Shown here: positions 44,621 through 53,014 of the stretch, piece by piece
Layout: each line of letters starts with the position of its first letter
Position numbering within the stretch: position 1 is the first letter of the stretch
NCBI GenBank assembly: GCA_944322095.1
Contig: CALUNU010000008.1
Location: 33,399 to 97,398, forward strand
DNA: 64,000 nt
From: an uncultured Alloprevotella sp.
GTDB taxonomy: Bacteria > Bacteroidota > Bacteroidia > Bacteroidales > Bacteroidaceae
Direction: 5' to 3'
Notes under the pieces: generated by a model
Told to the model about the DNA's origin: nothing
The model's database searches: none
The model's input: only the letters and a program-made list of their open reading frames with translations
Position numbers and translations under genes: made by a program

Positions 44621-45321
44621 CACACCCTTCCTTCCTCGGCATAGCTGTACCAGGCGCCGTCGCACACGATGACGTGGTCGACGAGGCGCAGCTGTATGGC
44701 CTCGGCTGCCCGTTTCATGTCCTGCGTCAGGCGGTCGTCCTGTGCGCTGGGCCGGGCGTTGCCCGAGGGGTGGTTGTGGCAGAGCACGAGCGCCGTGGCC
44801 TGAGCCAGCAGTGCCTCGCGCAGCACGCAGCGCACGTCGACGGCTGTCGACGTCAGTCCGCCGCGGCTCACGAGCTTCGAGCCGATGAGGCGCAGGCTCT
44901 GGTTGAGCAGCAGCACGTGGCATTCCTCCGTGGCCAGGTCCTGCATGCGTCCCAGATAGTAGCGATACACCTTTTCGGCGTTGTCCATCTTCGGCCGTTC
45001 CTCGGCCGGTTCGGCCGCCCGGCGGCGTCCCAGTTCGCACGCCGCCAGCAGGGTGATGGCTTTTGCCGGCCCTATGCCGTTGTAGCGGCACAGCTCCTCG
45101 ATGCCCATCTTGCCCAGGCGGCTCAGGTGTCCCTCGCAGTGGGCCATGAGGCGGCGCATCAGCGCCACGGCGCTTTCGTGCGGCGAGCCCGAGCCGATGA
45201 GGATGGCCAGCAGTTCGGCGTTCGTCAGCGCCCCGGCTCCCAGCGAGGCCAGTTTCTCGCGCGGGCGGTCGGCCTCGGCCCATCTGGCTATGCTCAGCCG
45301 TTCCTCCTTCGGCGCGCTCAT
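44620..45321 (-). CDS. radC: RadC family JAB-domain protein
   Basis: The 233-residue protein has a helical N-terminal part with a helix-hairpin-helix (LCRYNGIGPAKAITLLAACELG) and a JAB/MPN metalloprotease-like C-terminus (VLCHNHPSGNARPSAQDDRLT, the HxHPxG-type metal motif, with D at +11). Despite the name, a DNA repair role is not established. Its stop codon abuts the repeat array. Its ATG overlaps the stop of the upstream glycosyltransferase gene by 4 nt. Confidence 0.92.
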   Translation of the reverse strand: MSAPKEERLSIARWAEADRPREKLASLGAGALTNAELLAILIGSGSPHESAVALMRRLMAHCEGHLSRLGKMGIEELCRYNGIGPAKAITLLAACELGRRRAAEPAEERPKMDNAEKVYRYYLGRMQDLATEECHVLLLNQSLRLIGSKLVSRGGLTSTAVDVRCVLREALLAQATALVLCHNHPSGNARPSAQDDRLTQDMKRAAEAIQLRLVDHVIVCDGAWYSYAEEGRV

Positions 45322-46307
45322 TGGTAGAAGTTCTTGCTGAAGGCGTCAAACTCGCCCCGCCCCATCACGCAGCGCTGCCACCAGGCGCGCAAAAAGCCCG
45401 AGCCGTAGCCCCAGAGCTGCACAAACGAGGCCGCCACGGCCCGCACGCCCACGCCCGCGCTCCGTTCGCGCAGGGCGGCGTCGGTGCCTGTGAGCAGGGC
45501 GTAGAGGCCCAGGGGCAGCAGCGTCCACGGCCACAGCGGGGCACACGCCACGAGCCCGGCGCAGCCCACGGTGAAAGCCGCCGGCAGCAGGTGGACGGCT
45601 TTGAGCGTGCCCGGGTGGCGCTTGGTGAGGTGGATGCGCGCTATGCCCGAGTTGTGCACCTGCTTGAAGAAGCGCCGCAGGTTGGTGCGTCGCTTGTGCC
45701 ACACCCATGCCTCGGGGAAGAGGCGGCACGAGTAGCCCTCCTCGAAGATGCGCGTGCTGAAGTCGATGTCCTCGCCGAAGCGCATCTCCGAAAAGCCGCC
45801 CAGCGCGGTGTAGACCTGGCGGCTCACGCCCATGTTGAACGAGCGCGGGTAAAACTTGTCGAGCTTTTTCTTGCCTCCGCGTATGCCCCCCGTCGTAAAG
45901 AACGACGTCATGGCATAGTTGATGGCCTTTTGCATCGGCGTGAACGAGGGATGGGCGCGGTCGGGGCCGCCAAAGGCGTCGCACGGCGCGGCGTCCAGCT
46001 CGGCGTCGAGCGCAGCCACATAGCCCGGGGGCAGCACCACGTCGGAGTCGAGGATGACGACATATTGGCCCGTGGCCCGTTGCACGCCATAGTTGCGCGA
46101 GAGGCCCGGGCCCGAGTTGTCCTTGGCAAAATAGCGGACGGGGAGCCGGTCGGCATAGCGCTCCACCACGTCGCGGCACGTCACGTCCGATCCGTCCTCC
46201 ACCACGATGGCTTCGAAGCCTCCGTGCGTCTGCCCACACAGACTGTCCAGCAGCTCCTCCACCTCAGCCGGTCGGTTGTAGACCGGTATGACGAATGAGT
46301 ATTTCAT
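45318..46307 (-). CDS. Family 2 glycosyltransferase
   Basis: The ATG at 46307 gives MKYSFVIPVYNRPAEVEELLDSL, a classic GT2 start. The 329-residue protein has VVEDGSDVTC, the metal-binding LDSDVVLPPGY (DSD), FGGPDRAH and EDIDFSTRIFEEG, then a C-terminal hydrophobic pair (LLPAAFTVGCAGLVACAPLWPW). The likely role is cell-surface polysaccharide assembly; the sugar is unknown. It opens the minus-strand run with radC by a 4-nt overlap. Confidence 0.92.
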   Translation of the reverse strand: MKYSFVIPVYNRPAEVEELLDSLCGQTHGGFEAIVVEDGSDVTCRDVVERYADRLPVRYFAKDNSGPGLSRNYGVQRATGQYVVILDSDVVLPPGYVAALDAELDAAPCDAFGGPDRAHPSFTPMQKAINYAMTSFFTTGGIRGGKKKLDKFYPRSFNMGVSRQVYTALGGFSEMRFGEDIDFSTRIFEEGYSCRLFPEAWVWHKRRTNLRRFFKQVHNSGIARIHLTKRHPGTLKAVHLLPAAFTVGCAGLVACAPLWPWTLLPLGLYALLTGTDAALRERSAGVGVRAVAASFVQLWGYGSGFLRAWWQRCVMGRGEFDAFSKNFYQ

Positions 46308-46316
46308 ATATGGGTA

Positions 46317-46430
46317 CAAAGATAGTGCAAGGCGAGTGGAGAGGAAAGAAAAACCCCGTTTTTCTTTCTTCTCCCGAGGCGCAGCCTATCTTGGGCGAAG
46401 CCAAAGATAGTGCAAGGCGAGTGGAGAGCA
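46317..46430 (-). promoter_or_regulatory. Hairpin-promoter repeat, 1.5 copies, upstream of the GT2 gene
   Basis: On the minus strand, GAAAGAAAAAC/GTTTTTCTTTC is followed by CTCTCCACTCGCCTTGCACTATCTTTG. TATCTTTG occupies 46317-46324, and its last base is 9 nt from the ATG. A second TATCTTTG with the same left flank is at 46402-46409. Confidence 0.7.
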
Positions 46431-46453
46431 GACGCAGGGATGTCCGCCACGTA

Positions 46454-46559
46454 GAGACGCGATTCATCGCGTCTCTCACCGCCCGGATGGTTCGCGCGGC
46501 GGGAAGAATGTCGGTGCGGGGCTGTGCCCGAGCGGGTGAGACGCGATGAATCGCGTCTC
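46454..46559. repeat. Inverted pair of GAGACGCGA palindromes
   Basis: Perfect 9-bp-arm palindromes (GAGACGCGA/TCGCGTCTC) sit at 46454-46475 and 46538-46559 in opposite orientation. Each is bordered by the same words (CACGTA or GGGTGAGAC) as the copy at 4196-4217. Confidence 0.8.
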
Positions 46560-46606
46560 ACCCGCGGCGGATTTCCCGTGCGGCGGGGATGGTGGCGAGG
46601 TCTGCG

Positions 46607-47038
46607 GCCCCATAGGGGCCGAACTTCCTATAACCGCGGGTGAGCCGCAGGCGAACCTGCGGAAAGGAACCACCCCACGATGACGACCCCATGGGGGTCG
46701 AACTTCCCATCACGCGAACCGATGCAGGCGCGCCGTAGCCGCGGCAGGCCTGTGCGGTGTGTGCTGCGAGGCTGGGCGGCGCGTGTGCCCTGCGGCGGGG
46801 GGATGGCCGTGAGGCACGACGGCCTCGAAGAGGCCCGGCTATGAGTAACCTCGGGTGGAGCGCAGCGGAACCCGAGGTGGGCAGGATGGTAAGGATGTCG
46901 GCCTCGAAGAGGTCGTTATGCCTGCTGCGGCTTCGGGTATAGACGCCTCTTCGAGGCTATCATCGTAGGGCGTGTCCGTACCGCGGGTTCCGCTTCGCTC
47001 CACCCGCGGTTACTGATAGCTCGGCCTCTTCGTGGCCG
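46607..47038. repeat. Cluster of composite palindromic intergenic repeats
   Basis: Unit one (46817-46878) joins GGCCTCGAAGAGGCC to GGCTATGAGTAACC and then to a hairpin CTCGGGT..ACCCGAG around GGAGCGCAGC. Unit two (46979-47038) is the same composite inverted (ACCGCGGGT..ACCCGCGGT, then GATAGC, then GGCCTCTTCGTGGCC). Partial units lie between them (about 46899-46960). GGCCCCATAGGGGCC and GACCCCATGGGGGTC hairpins, each followed by GAACTTCC, are at 46607-46708. Short open frames across the units are artefacts. Confidence 0.8.
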
Positions 47039-47605
47039 CCAGTGCTGCGGTGGGCCGGCCGCACGGTGCGTGACGTTGGCCGCGAGGCTGAACGCCCGCC
47101 CCTTGTCCCGCGCTGTCGCTTTTACTGCCCGCGCAGCCTTGTGCGCTATTTGGCAAACCGTTAAAACGGCGGGCGTGGCCGTCCGCATTCCAGGTGTTGC
47201 ATGGGCCCCGGCAAGGGGTGTTCCGACGCATCCATGGGATGTTTCGCGCGATCCATCCCATGGAAATTCCGATCCATCCCATGGAATTTCCGTTCCATGG
47301 GCACTTTCAGAGTGAAAATTGGGACTGTTTTTTGCCATATAGTGGCGAAAATGCGCTTTCTTGGCCCCCTTTCACCTTTCGCTTTCGTCTAACCGCTTCA
47401 TTATCAGGTGCTCCATGTTTTCGCTCATTTGCGTCGCACGGTTCGGTCGGTCGGAAATATCGCATTCTCCGTGTTAAAAAATGGTCCGCTTCCACGTTTC
47501 CGGGCCCCGTTTGTGGTTGTGTGGCCCCGATTTCCGTGTAGCTCGCGGACCGGTGGCAGGCGTCGTACGGGCGTGCGGCGGTGGGCGTTGCCGCCCGGCC
47601 GGGGC
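47039..47605. other. Gene-free stretch downstream of the propeller operon
   Basis: Apart from the CCATGG repeat cluster (47230-47301) I see no gene, promoter or RNA here. Confidence 0.5.
47230..47301. repeat. CCATGGGAT repeat cluster, copy 2
   Basis: A unit GATCCATCCCATGGAAWTTCC occurs twice in tandem, flanked by TCCATGGGATGTTTCG and TTCCATGGG. It belongs to the same family as 3839-3896. Confidence 0.75.
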
Positions 47606-47652
47606 ATAAAAAAAGACAGACGCCCCGCCGTAGGCGGCTGCTGTCTGTCTCC
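47606..47652 (-). terminator. Intrinsic terminator of the propeller operon
   Basis: AGACAGAC/GTCTGTCT flank a GC-rich loop, followed by TTTTTTTATG on the minus strand, 84 nt after the stop at 47736. Confidence 0.85.
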
Positions 47653-47735
47653 CTCGGTTTCACACAAGGTCGGATAGATAAATGCTGATATGTTTGTGTC
47701 GGGACGTGTACGCACCTTCGTGGGGCGAAGGCGCG

Positions 47736-49526
47736 TCATGGTTGTGGTGCCATGAATTTCAGATAGGTTGTTCCGTTCTGTTTGCCGATGTAGAAGACGC
47801 GCTGCTCGCCCTCGCCGCGGCGCAGCCCGTAGGCCAGCACCTTCTCGTCGGCGCTTTCGGGGGTGAGCCGGTAGCGGGCGGTGACGGCGCCCGTTTCGCG
47901 CGAAAGGCAGACGTATTCGTAGGCCGATTCCTGCACAAACACGCCGTCGGGCGTGCCGTAACGCACGAGGCAGTGGATGCTCCGGCTGTCGAGCGTGGCC
48001 TGGATGATGCAGCGGTTGAAGTAGGGATAGTAGAGCTGCTTGTAATCGTCGTCGTAGAGCCGTTCCTCGGGCGCCGGGGGCAGGCTGTCGAGGCGGAACA
48101 CCTCGTAGGTGCGCTCTGTGCGCTGGGGCGCGTCGGCCGCCGTCATGTGGAGCAGGCCGGTGAAGCCGTTGCCGTAGACGAAAGTGCTGTCGGCCGTGTC
48201 GGCCACGGGGAGCACGAACGTGTAGCCCATGCGGGTGTGGCGGAACACGTCTTCAAGCTGTCCGAAGCGCTGCACCACGTGGCCCGTGCGCTTGTCCACC
48301 TGTGCCATGTAGGGCAGCGGCTGGTCGTAGAAGGCGTCGGTGCGCGGGTCGTAAAGGGGGTTGCCCTTGCAGCTGTCGTCCGTCATGAAGTCGGGGTAGG
48401 TAAACTTGCACGACTGCAAGGCGATGAACTGCTCGCCCAGAGGATAGGTGATGTAGTGCATCTCCATGTGGTGAGGATCCACGATGTCGGCGTCGATGTC
48501 GGTTGTGGGACGGCGGCAGAAAGGCGTCAAACGCCAGCGCATGACGAGGGGCTCGTTGAAGAACACCACGGCGCCGTCTTCCTCAAACACCATGGGGATG
48601 GAGGCCGAAACGCCTATCTCGTTGTCGCCGAAAAAGCTGGGCCCCATCGTCATGTAGCGGAAGCCGCGCTGCCAGGCCTGCTTGTCGGCCGGGGCAAGGT
48701 CGATGTAGTCGTCGCGCCGCAGCGTGTCGACGGTGAGCCGGCCGGTCAGGTCGAACGCCTGCCGCGTGCTGTCGAGGCGGAGCAGAAAGGCCGTTTCGGT
48801 GAGGTTGTCGCCAAGGAGCAGGCGGTCTTGTTGCACGGTTGGCGGAAACTGTATGAGCGAGAGGTGCACCGGCTGCTGCCCGAAGCGGAGCGGCAGGGCG
48901 GGCGAGTAGCTGAGCGGAACGCCGGGCGCCTCGGGCTGTGGCGGGGCTGCTGCCTGCTGTGCTTCCGTGGCGGCCTCGCCGTAGCTGTGCAGGGGCAGCG
49001 GGTTGCGCTCGGCTAGGAGGTCGCGCACGAACGAGGAGCCTATGTACGACAGCTGTCCGCCCGTGATGAGGCGGCCGCGGGCGGCATCGATGCGCAGGAT
49101 GTAGACGCCGATGGGGTAGAAGCTGTTGAAGCTGAAAATCTGCGTGTACGCTTCCCGCGTGTCGACGGCCACGGCGTCTTCGCCAAACTGTTGCCGCGCG
49201 TTGTAGTCGATGGCGGCTTCCGTGTCGTCGTAGAGCAGGATGGCGTTGAGCTTTTCTTTCGGCGCGATGGCCCGCAGAAGTCCGACAAACGGGGCTATGG
49301 TGGCCTCGCAGCGTGGGCAGGCAGCGGGGATGAAGAGCAGCGCCAGCACCGTGTCGCGCCCCGGACACATCTGCTGCATGTATTCGCGCATCAGCTGCTC
49401 CGTTCCCGGCCTTTGTCGTATTTGCAGCTGGTCGGCCAGCATCATTTCGTAGAAGTCCTGCCCCTGCTGCCCCCGGGCCGGCAGCAGGCACAACAGGCAC
49501 AACAGCAGCGATGTCAGTTTCTTCAT
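47736..49526 (-). CDS. Secreted thioredoxin-like/beta-propeller protein, copy A
   Basis: The 596-residue protein has signal peptide MKKLTSLLLCLLCLLPARG (an ATG 6 nt upstream is also possible). Residues about 25-175 look like a thioredoxin fold: VLALLFIPAACPRCEATI puts a CPRC motif at Cys70/Cys73, and GVYILRI precedes ITGGQLSYIGS. Residues about 200-596 are repeated beta segments of a probable six-bladed propeller (for example PLYDPRTDAFYDQPLPYMAQVDKRTGHVVQRFGQ and FVYGNGFTGLL). It is a clear paralogue of the 53192-54994 product, with the same Cys positions. Its partner in the operon is the small secreted protein upstream, across a 15-bp-stem hairpin. The biochemical role is unknown; thiol exchange on a secreted partner is possible. 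Confidence 0.8.
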   Translation of the reverse strand: MKKLTSLLLCLLCLLPARGQQGQDFYEMMLADQLQIRQRPGTEQLMREYMQQMCPGRDTVLALLFIPAACPRCEATIAPFVGLLRAIAPKEKLNAILLYDDTEAAIDYNARQQFGEDAVAVDTREAYTQIFSFNSFYPIGVYILRIDAARGRLITGGQLSYIGSSFVRDLLAERNPLPLHSYGEAATEAQQAAAPPQPEAPGVPLSYSPALPLRFGQQPVHLSLIQFPPTVQQDRLLLGDNLTETAFLLRLDSTRQAFDLTGRLTVDTLRRDDYIDLAPADKQAWQRGFRYMTMGPSFFGDNEIGVSASIPMVFEEDGAVVFFNEPLVMRWRLTPFCRRPTTDIDADIVDPHHMEMHYITYPLGEQFIALQSCKFTYPDFMTDDSCKGNPLYDPRTDAFYDQPLPYMAQVDKRTGHVVQRFGQLEDVFRHTRMGYTFVLPVADTADSTFVYGNGFTGLLHMTAADAPQRTERTYEVFRLDSLPPAPEERLYDDDYKQLYYPYFNRCIIQATLDSRSIHCLVRYGTPDGVFVQESAYEYVCLSRETGAVTARYRLTPESADEKVLAYGLRRGEGEQRVFYIGKQNGTTYLKFMAPQP

Positions 49527-49540
49527 ATACATATCTGATG

Positions 49541-49581
49541 AACCGAACCTCCGGGCGCTACCCGCACCCGGAGGTTCGGTT
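49541..49581 (-). terminator. Intercistronic hairpin between small secreted protein and propeller A
   Basis: AACCGAACCTCCGGG (49541-49555) pairs perfectly with CCCGGAGGTTCGGTT (49567-49581), 8 nt after the small-protein stop and 14 nt before the propeller ATG. Little T follows, so it may be an attenuator or an mRNA-processing/stability hairpin. Confidence 0.75.
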
Positions 49582-49589
49582 GATTATTA

Positions 49590-49925
49590 TTATTCCTTCT
49601 TGAATTTCCCGCTGAGGGTGTTGCCTTCTTCGTCGCGGAAGTGGATTTCGTAGGTTCCACGGTTCTCGTGCTGCATATTGATGCGCATAACGGGGCTGTC
49701 CTCCTCGGAGCGTGTGCGGTCGACAACGATTCCTTCCTGCCCGACCACTTCAATGTCATAGTCCTTGCGGTCCAAGAATTGGATGGTCAGTTTCTCTTGG
49801 TCGAAGTCCACCAGGATGGGGACAATTGCTTGGTCTCCCGCAGATTTATTTCTAACATTGATAATCTCGCCTATGGATGGTACGCATAAGAGCGACGCTA
49901 ATATGGCTAAACTTGTTTTATTCAT
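49590..49925 (-). CDS. Small secreted protein, DUF3244-like
   Basis: The 111-residue protein has signal peptide MNKTSLAILASLLCVPSIG and no Cys in the mature part. The mature chain looks like a single beta-sandwich (LTIQFLDRKDYDIEVVGQEGIVVDRT, MRINMQHENRGTYEIHFRDEEGNTLSGKF). The GTY-x-I-x-F..G..L.G.F end resembles DUF3244 of Bacteroidales; I call this from memory of the family pattern. It is driven by the boxed promoter at 49954-50089. First gene of the operon with propeller A. Confidence 0.7.
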   Translation of the reverse strand: MNKTSLAILASLLCVPSIGEIINVRNKSAGDQAIVPILVDFDQEKLTIQFLDRKDYDIEVVGQEGIVVDRTRSEEDSPVMRINMQHENRGTYEIHFRDEEGNTLSGKFKKE

Positions 49926-49953
49926 GATATTGTAAATATGTTTGATTCGGCTG

Positions 49954-50089
49954 CAAAGGTAGAGCGTTTAAAAAGTAACGACAAGAAAATGGAGTAGACA
50001 AATGGGTAGACATTTTAGAGGCGGCTAATTGTGAGATGGTGCAGATTTTCAGCTAATTAAGCAAAAAGCCCCGTAGACATTGGCGTTCC
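49954..50089 (-). promoter_or_regulatory. Cassette promoter copy 1: TACCTTTG, TTCTTG, box A, box B
   Basis: On the minus strand: -7 TACCTTTG (49954-49961), -33 TTCTTG (49982-49987, 20-bp spacer), box A TGTCTACCCATTTGTCTAC (49994-50012) and box B GGAACGCCAATGTCTAC (50073-50089). Box A is a direct repeat of TGTCTAC with 12-bp period. Offsets are identical in copies 2 and 3. Confidence 0.88.
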
Positions 50090-50118
50090 ACGGGGCAGTG
50101 AGAGGAAGATATTGTTAG

Positions 50119-51939
50119 TTAGAATTGTTCTAAAAAGTCTTCGAGAGAGTTGTAGCTGTGTGCCTGTTCGATCTTTTCGTTCTTGATGCGATATTTTCTT
50201 TTTTTCAGCGCTGTCGGGTTGGTGGATAGCAGAAGGCAAGCAATTTCCTGCGATATTCCCATTTTCAGCAGGCAACAGTAAAACAAATCATCATCGCTGA
50301 GTTCTTTGTATGTCAGATGCAGACGAGTGATTATGTTGTCATAACAAAGATCAATGGCAAGAAAAAGGCTTTTCCGTTCTTCTTCGTTGAGTATAACTTC
50401 CGTGCGTTTTAGTTTTCCAATATTACTGGGGTTGGCTGCCAGCCTAAGAATTTTTCTTGCTGTTTCGTTGATGCGCAATACTTGTTCGCGGAGTTCCATT
50501 TGTCGCTTTCTGTTGTAAGCGAGTTCCTTTTCGTTGTTGCTTATATCCGTTTGCAGGTTGTTTGGCTTTTCAGTTTGTAATTCATCGATACGGGCAGCCT
50601 GTTCTTTAAGTTCTTGCTTTTGTTTTTCCAACAGCTTTTCAGCTTCCAGCAAAGCTTGGTTTTGAAGTAAAAGTTTTTCGTTTTTTTCAGTAAGATGCAG
50701 CGAACTTTTTTGCAGCAAGGCATCTTTGGAGCGCAGTATGGCTTCTGTGCGTCGTTTGTTTCGACTGCGCAAGACATAAAAGAAGTAACTTCCTGCGATG
50801 ATTATGGCAATCAGCCCGAAGATGGTGGCAAATAATTTGCGTCTTTGCGATTCGAGCGTCAGGTTCTGAATTTTGTATTGTGAGTAGTTATAAAAATGTT
50901 GTATAGGCATGAGGGCAGTTTCGCTGTCCTTTTCAAAAACAGAATCTAAAAGCTGGGCATATCGTTCCAAATGGTAAAAGGCCAAGGGTAAGTTTTTAAG
51001 CCCTTTGTTTATTTTGTAGAGTTGTTGATGCTTGATGGCTTTGGTTATTATCGTACTACTGTCTTTTACCATCCTCATATAGTAAAAAGCAGAATCGTAT
51101 TGGTGAATGTGATTGAAGATATAAACGCTATATAGATTGGCTTCTTCAAAATCTTGGGCAGTCTGCATGTAGCGTTTGGCTGAGTCCAGCATGGATTTGG
51201 CTAAGTTATAGTTCTTTCCTTCATCGTAAGCAAATGCACTTTCTGCATAAATTTTAAAAAGCAGAGATGTGTCGTTTTTTGTTTTAGCCAAGAGTCTGGC
51301 TTCATTTAATTGTAGATAGTTTTTTTCATACTCCTTGAGGTTAAGAAAGCTACGACTAAGATTTATGTGGCAATGTACAATATGGGTGGTATCCCGCTCT
51401 TGTGTAGCATATTTCTGTGCTTGTATTAATTTTTGCATACCTTCTTCATATGGTAGGTAGTCTTGTAGCATGTTTCCCCAATGCTGGTAGATAAGTGCCA
51501 ACATGTTATAGTTGTTTGTGCTTTCACCAGCCGATGCAGCCTGCTGGAAATAGCGTAGTGCATCGCGCTGGTTGCCTCCGTCGCGCGCGGCTTGGCCCAT
51601 GTAGAAGCAGGCCCAGGCTTTGTGGAGCGAGTCGGACGATGCGCAATAGTAGTTGTAGGCAATGCTGATGAGCGAATCGTTGGGCAGGGGGATGCCGTTC
51701 TTATATTGTGCCTGCGTCATGAGCAGTGCGTAGCGGGCCTGGTTTTCGCCCCGAAGCTGCCGCGTGCTGTCGATGCCGCGGAGCAGGCGGTAGGCGCTGT
51801 CGGGATGCTCGCGCATGACGCTTTCGGCATGTTCGAGCAGCTGCATTGTTCCTTTGTGGGCGGAGAGGAAATGCCAGATGCAGCCTCCGAGAAGAGCTGC
51901 AAGGGCTATAGTGAGCGAAAGAATGAGCCTTTTCTTCAT
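50119..51939 (-). CDS. Membrane-anchored TPR/coiled-coil/HTH transcriptional regulator
   Basis: The ATG at 51939 gives a 606-residue protein. An N-terminal membrane anchor (LILSLTIALAALLGGCIW) is followed by a TPR region (about 30-340: YRLLRGIDSTRQL, ACFYMGQAARDGGNQRDALRYFQQA). A second helix (FATIFGLIAIIIAGSYFFYVL, about 370) leads to a coiled coil (about 395-500). A C-terminal LuxR-like HTH follows (LSDDDLFYCCLLKMGISQEIACLLLSTNPTALKKRKYRIKNE). This is a familiar Bacteroidales regulator layout: a periplasmic TPR sensor with a cytosolic DNA-binding end. The gene is markedly AT-richer than the flanks. It ends 30 nt upstream of box B, so it probably controls the cassette promoters (inference). 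Confidence 0.85.
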   Translation of the reverse strand: MKKRLILSLTIALAALLGGCIWHFLSAHKGTMQLLEHAESVMREHPDSAYRLLRGIDSTRQLRGENQARYALLMTQAQYKNGIPLPNDSLISIAYNYYCASSDSLHKAWACFYMGQAARDGGNQRDALRYFQQAASAGESTNNYNMLALIYQHWGNMLQDYLPYEEGMQKLIQAQKYATQERDTTHIVHCHINLSRSFLNLKEYEKNYLQLNEARLLAKTKNDTSLLFKIYAESAFAYDEGKNYNLAKSMLDSAKRYMQTAQDFEEANLYSVYIFNHIHQYDSAFYYMRMVKDSSTIITKAIKHQQLYKINKGLKNLPLAFYHLERYAQLLDSVFEKDSETALMPIQHFYNYSQYKIQNLTLESQRRKLFATIFGLIAIIIAGSYFFYVLRSRNKRRTEAILRSKDALLQKSSLHLTEKNEKLLLQNQALLEAEKLLEKQKQELKEQAARIDELQTEKPNNLQTDISNNEKELAYNRKRQMELREQVLRINETARKILRLAANPSNIGKLKRTEVILNEEERKSLFLAIDLCYDNIITRLHLTYKELSDDDLFYCCLLKMGISQEIACLLLSTNPTALKKRKYRIKNEKIEQAHSYNSLEDFLEQF

Positions 51940-51962
51940 ATTGTAGCCTGTTTGTCGGCATG

Positions 51963-51970
51963 CAAAATTA
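51963..51970 (-). promoter_or_regulatory. -7 element TAATTTTG for the regulator gene
   Basis: TAATTTTG lies 24 nt upstream of the start. No box A or B is present here. Confidence 0.55.
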
Positions 51971-52136
51971 CGAAAAATCAGAAAAGGCGTTTGCCTGCGC
52001 CTGGTTGAATGGGCAGACCCACCCATGGTGAGGGCCTGCCATTCGATTAACGGAAAGCAGGGAGTTGAAAGAGGGATAGAGTGGCTGCTTTTAGAAAGAA
52101 AATAAGAAGAAAGGCATGACCTGTTCTTCTCATTGA

Positions 52137-52182
52137 GCGAAAAAGCAAACGGCTCCCCCTCCCGAAGACCGTTTGCTTTCGC
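52137..52182 (-). terminator. Intrinsic terminator of the barrel-protein gene
   Basis: GCGAAAGCAAACGG pairs with CCGTTTGCTTTTTCGC on the minus strand, with a T-run inside the descending arm. Confidence 0.75.
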
Positions 52183-52238
52183 TGTATTTTATATCAAAGG
52201 TTAATGGTTCGTCATGAAAAATACTGTATGTTTCGTTT

Positions 52239-52814
52239 CTAAAAGCGCCATCCGATGCTGACGTAGACATGAGACAGGTTGCCTACGAGGCTGCTGCCGG
52301 TGGCATCGTAGTAGCGGTAGCCGGCTGAGAGGGTGGCCCTGTTTCGCCGAAGCGAAGTGAGGCGCAGAGCTCCGTCGTAGTAGACAAATCGCCAGTCGCT
52401 TTTTCCCACAACGCTTCCTGCGGTGAGGCAGAGGTCCAAACTTTCTTCTTTTATGTTTTGTGCGTTAGGGCTGAAGCTGAAAAGGTGTGCGCCGAGACCG
52501 CCGCCCAAAGCGTGGTTCTGGAGCCATGTACGGCTGTTGCCATCTTTAAAGAGCCCGTAGGTGTCGTCGTATTTGGCGATGAGGAAAAATCGTTTAGCAA
52601 AATCATACTCGGCCGACAAGTTAAAGGAAAACGACTGAAAATCGTCGAAGTCGCGTCCACCGGTGACGTTGATGCCAAAGTGAAGCGGCAGCTTGTCCCA
52701 CGGGGTCTGCGTTGTCGTGTTAGGATCTTGTGCATGCGCAGTGAGCGAAAGGCTTCCTCCAACAATAAGGGCCAGTAAGCAGTTGAATGATCTCGAAATA
52801 AAATTTCTGTTCAT
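52239..52814 (-). CDS. Small outer-membrane beta-barrel-like protein
   Basis: The ATG at 52814 gives a 191-residue protein with signal peptide MNRNFISRSFNCLLALIVGGSLSLTAHAQ. It has alternating beta strands (FGINVTGGRDFDDFQSFSFNLSAEYDF, FFLIAKYDDTYGLF, ATLSAGYRYYDATG) and C-terminal HVYVSIGWRF, an outer-membrane barrel end with terminal Phe. It is transcribed alone from boxed promoter copy 2. Ligand or partner unknown. Confidence 0.8.
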   Translation of the reverse strand: MNRNFISRSFNCLLALIVGGSLSLTAHAQDPNTTTQTPWDKLPLHFGINVTGGRDFDDFQSFSFNLSAEYDFAKRFFLIAKYDDTYGLFKDGNSRTWLQNHALGGGLGAHLFSFSPNAQNIKEESLDLCLTAGSVVGKSDWRFVYYDGALRLTSLRRNRATLSAGYRYYDATGSSLVGNLSHVYVSIGWRF

Positions 52815-52846
52815 AAGATTTAGTTTTATAAGTTGGGAAACGTTGG

Positions 52847-52982
52847 CAAAGGTAGAGGGTGTTTCTTGTATTTGCAAGAAAGCATGGTAGACAAATGGGT
52901 GGACATTTTTGAATGTGTTGATTGCGAGATGTGATTGATTTTCTGTGCTTTAAACAATAACTCCCGTGGATATTAGCGTTCC
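52847..52982 (-). promoter_or_regulatory. Cassette promoter copy 2
   Basis: -7 TACCTTTG (52847-52854), -33 TTCTTG (52875-52880), box A TGTCCACCCATTTGTCTAC (52887-52905), box B GGAACGCTAATATCCAC (52966-52982). All offsets match copies 1 and 3. Confidence 0.88.
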
Positions 52983-53014
52983 ATGAGGCAATGAAGAGAG
53001 GAAAAGTGTTGTTT

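Noticed and set aside
46757..46942. Short frame encoding GWSAAEPEVG-like peptide
   Set aside because: It is the translation of the composite palindromic repeat, a common source of spurious small genes in this phylum.
46454..47038. CRISPR array
   Set aside because: Repeats are palindromic, of several types and in both orientations, without regular spacers or cas genes.
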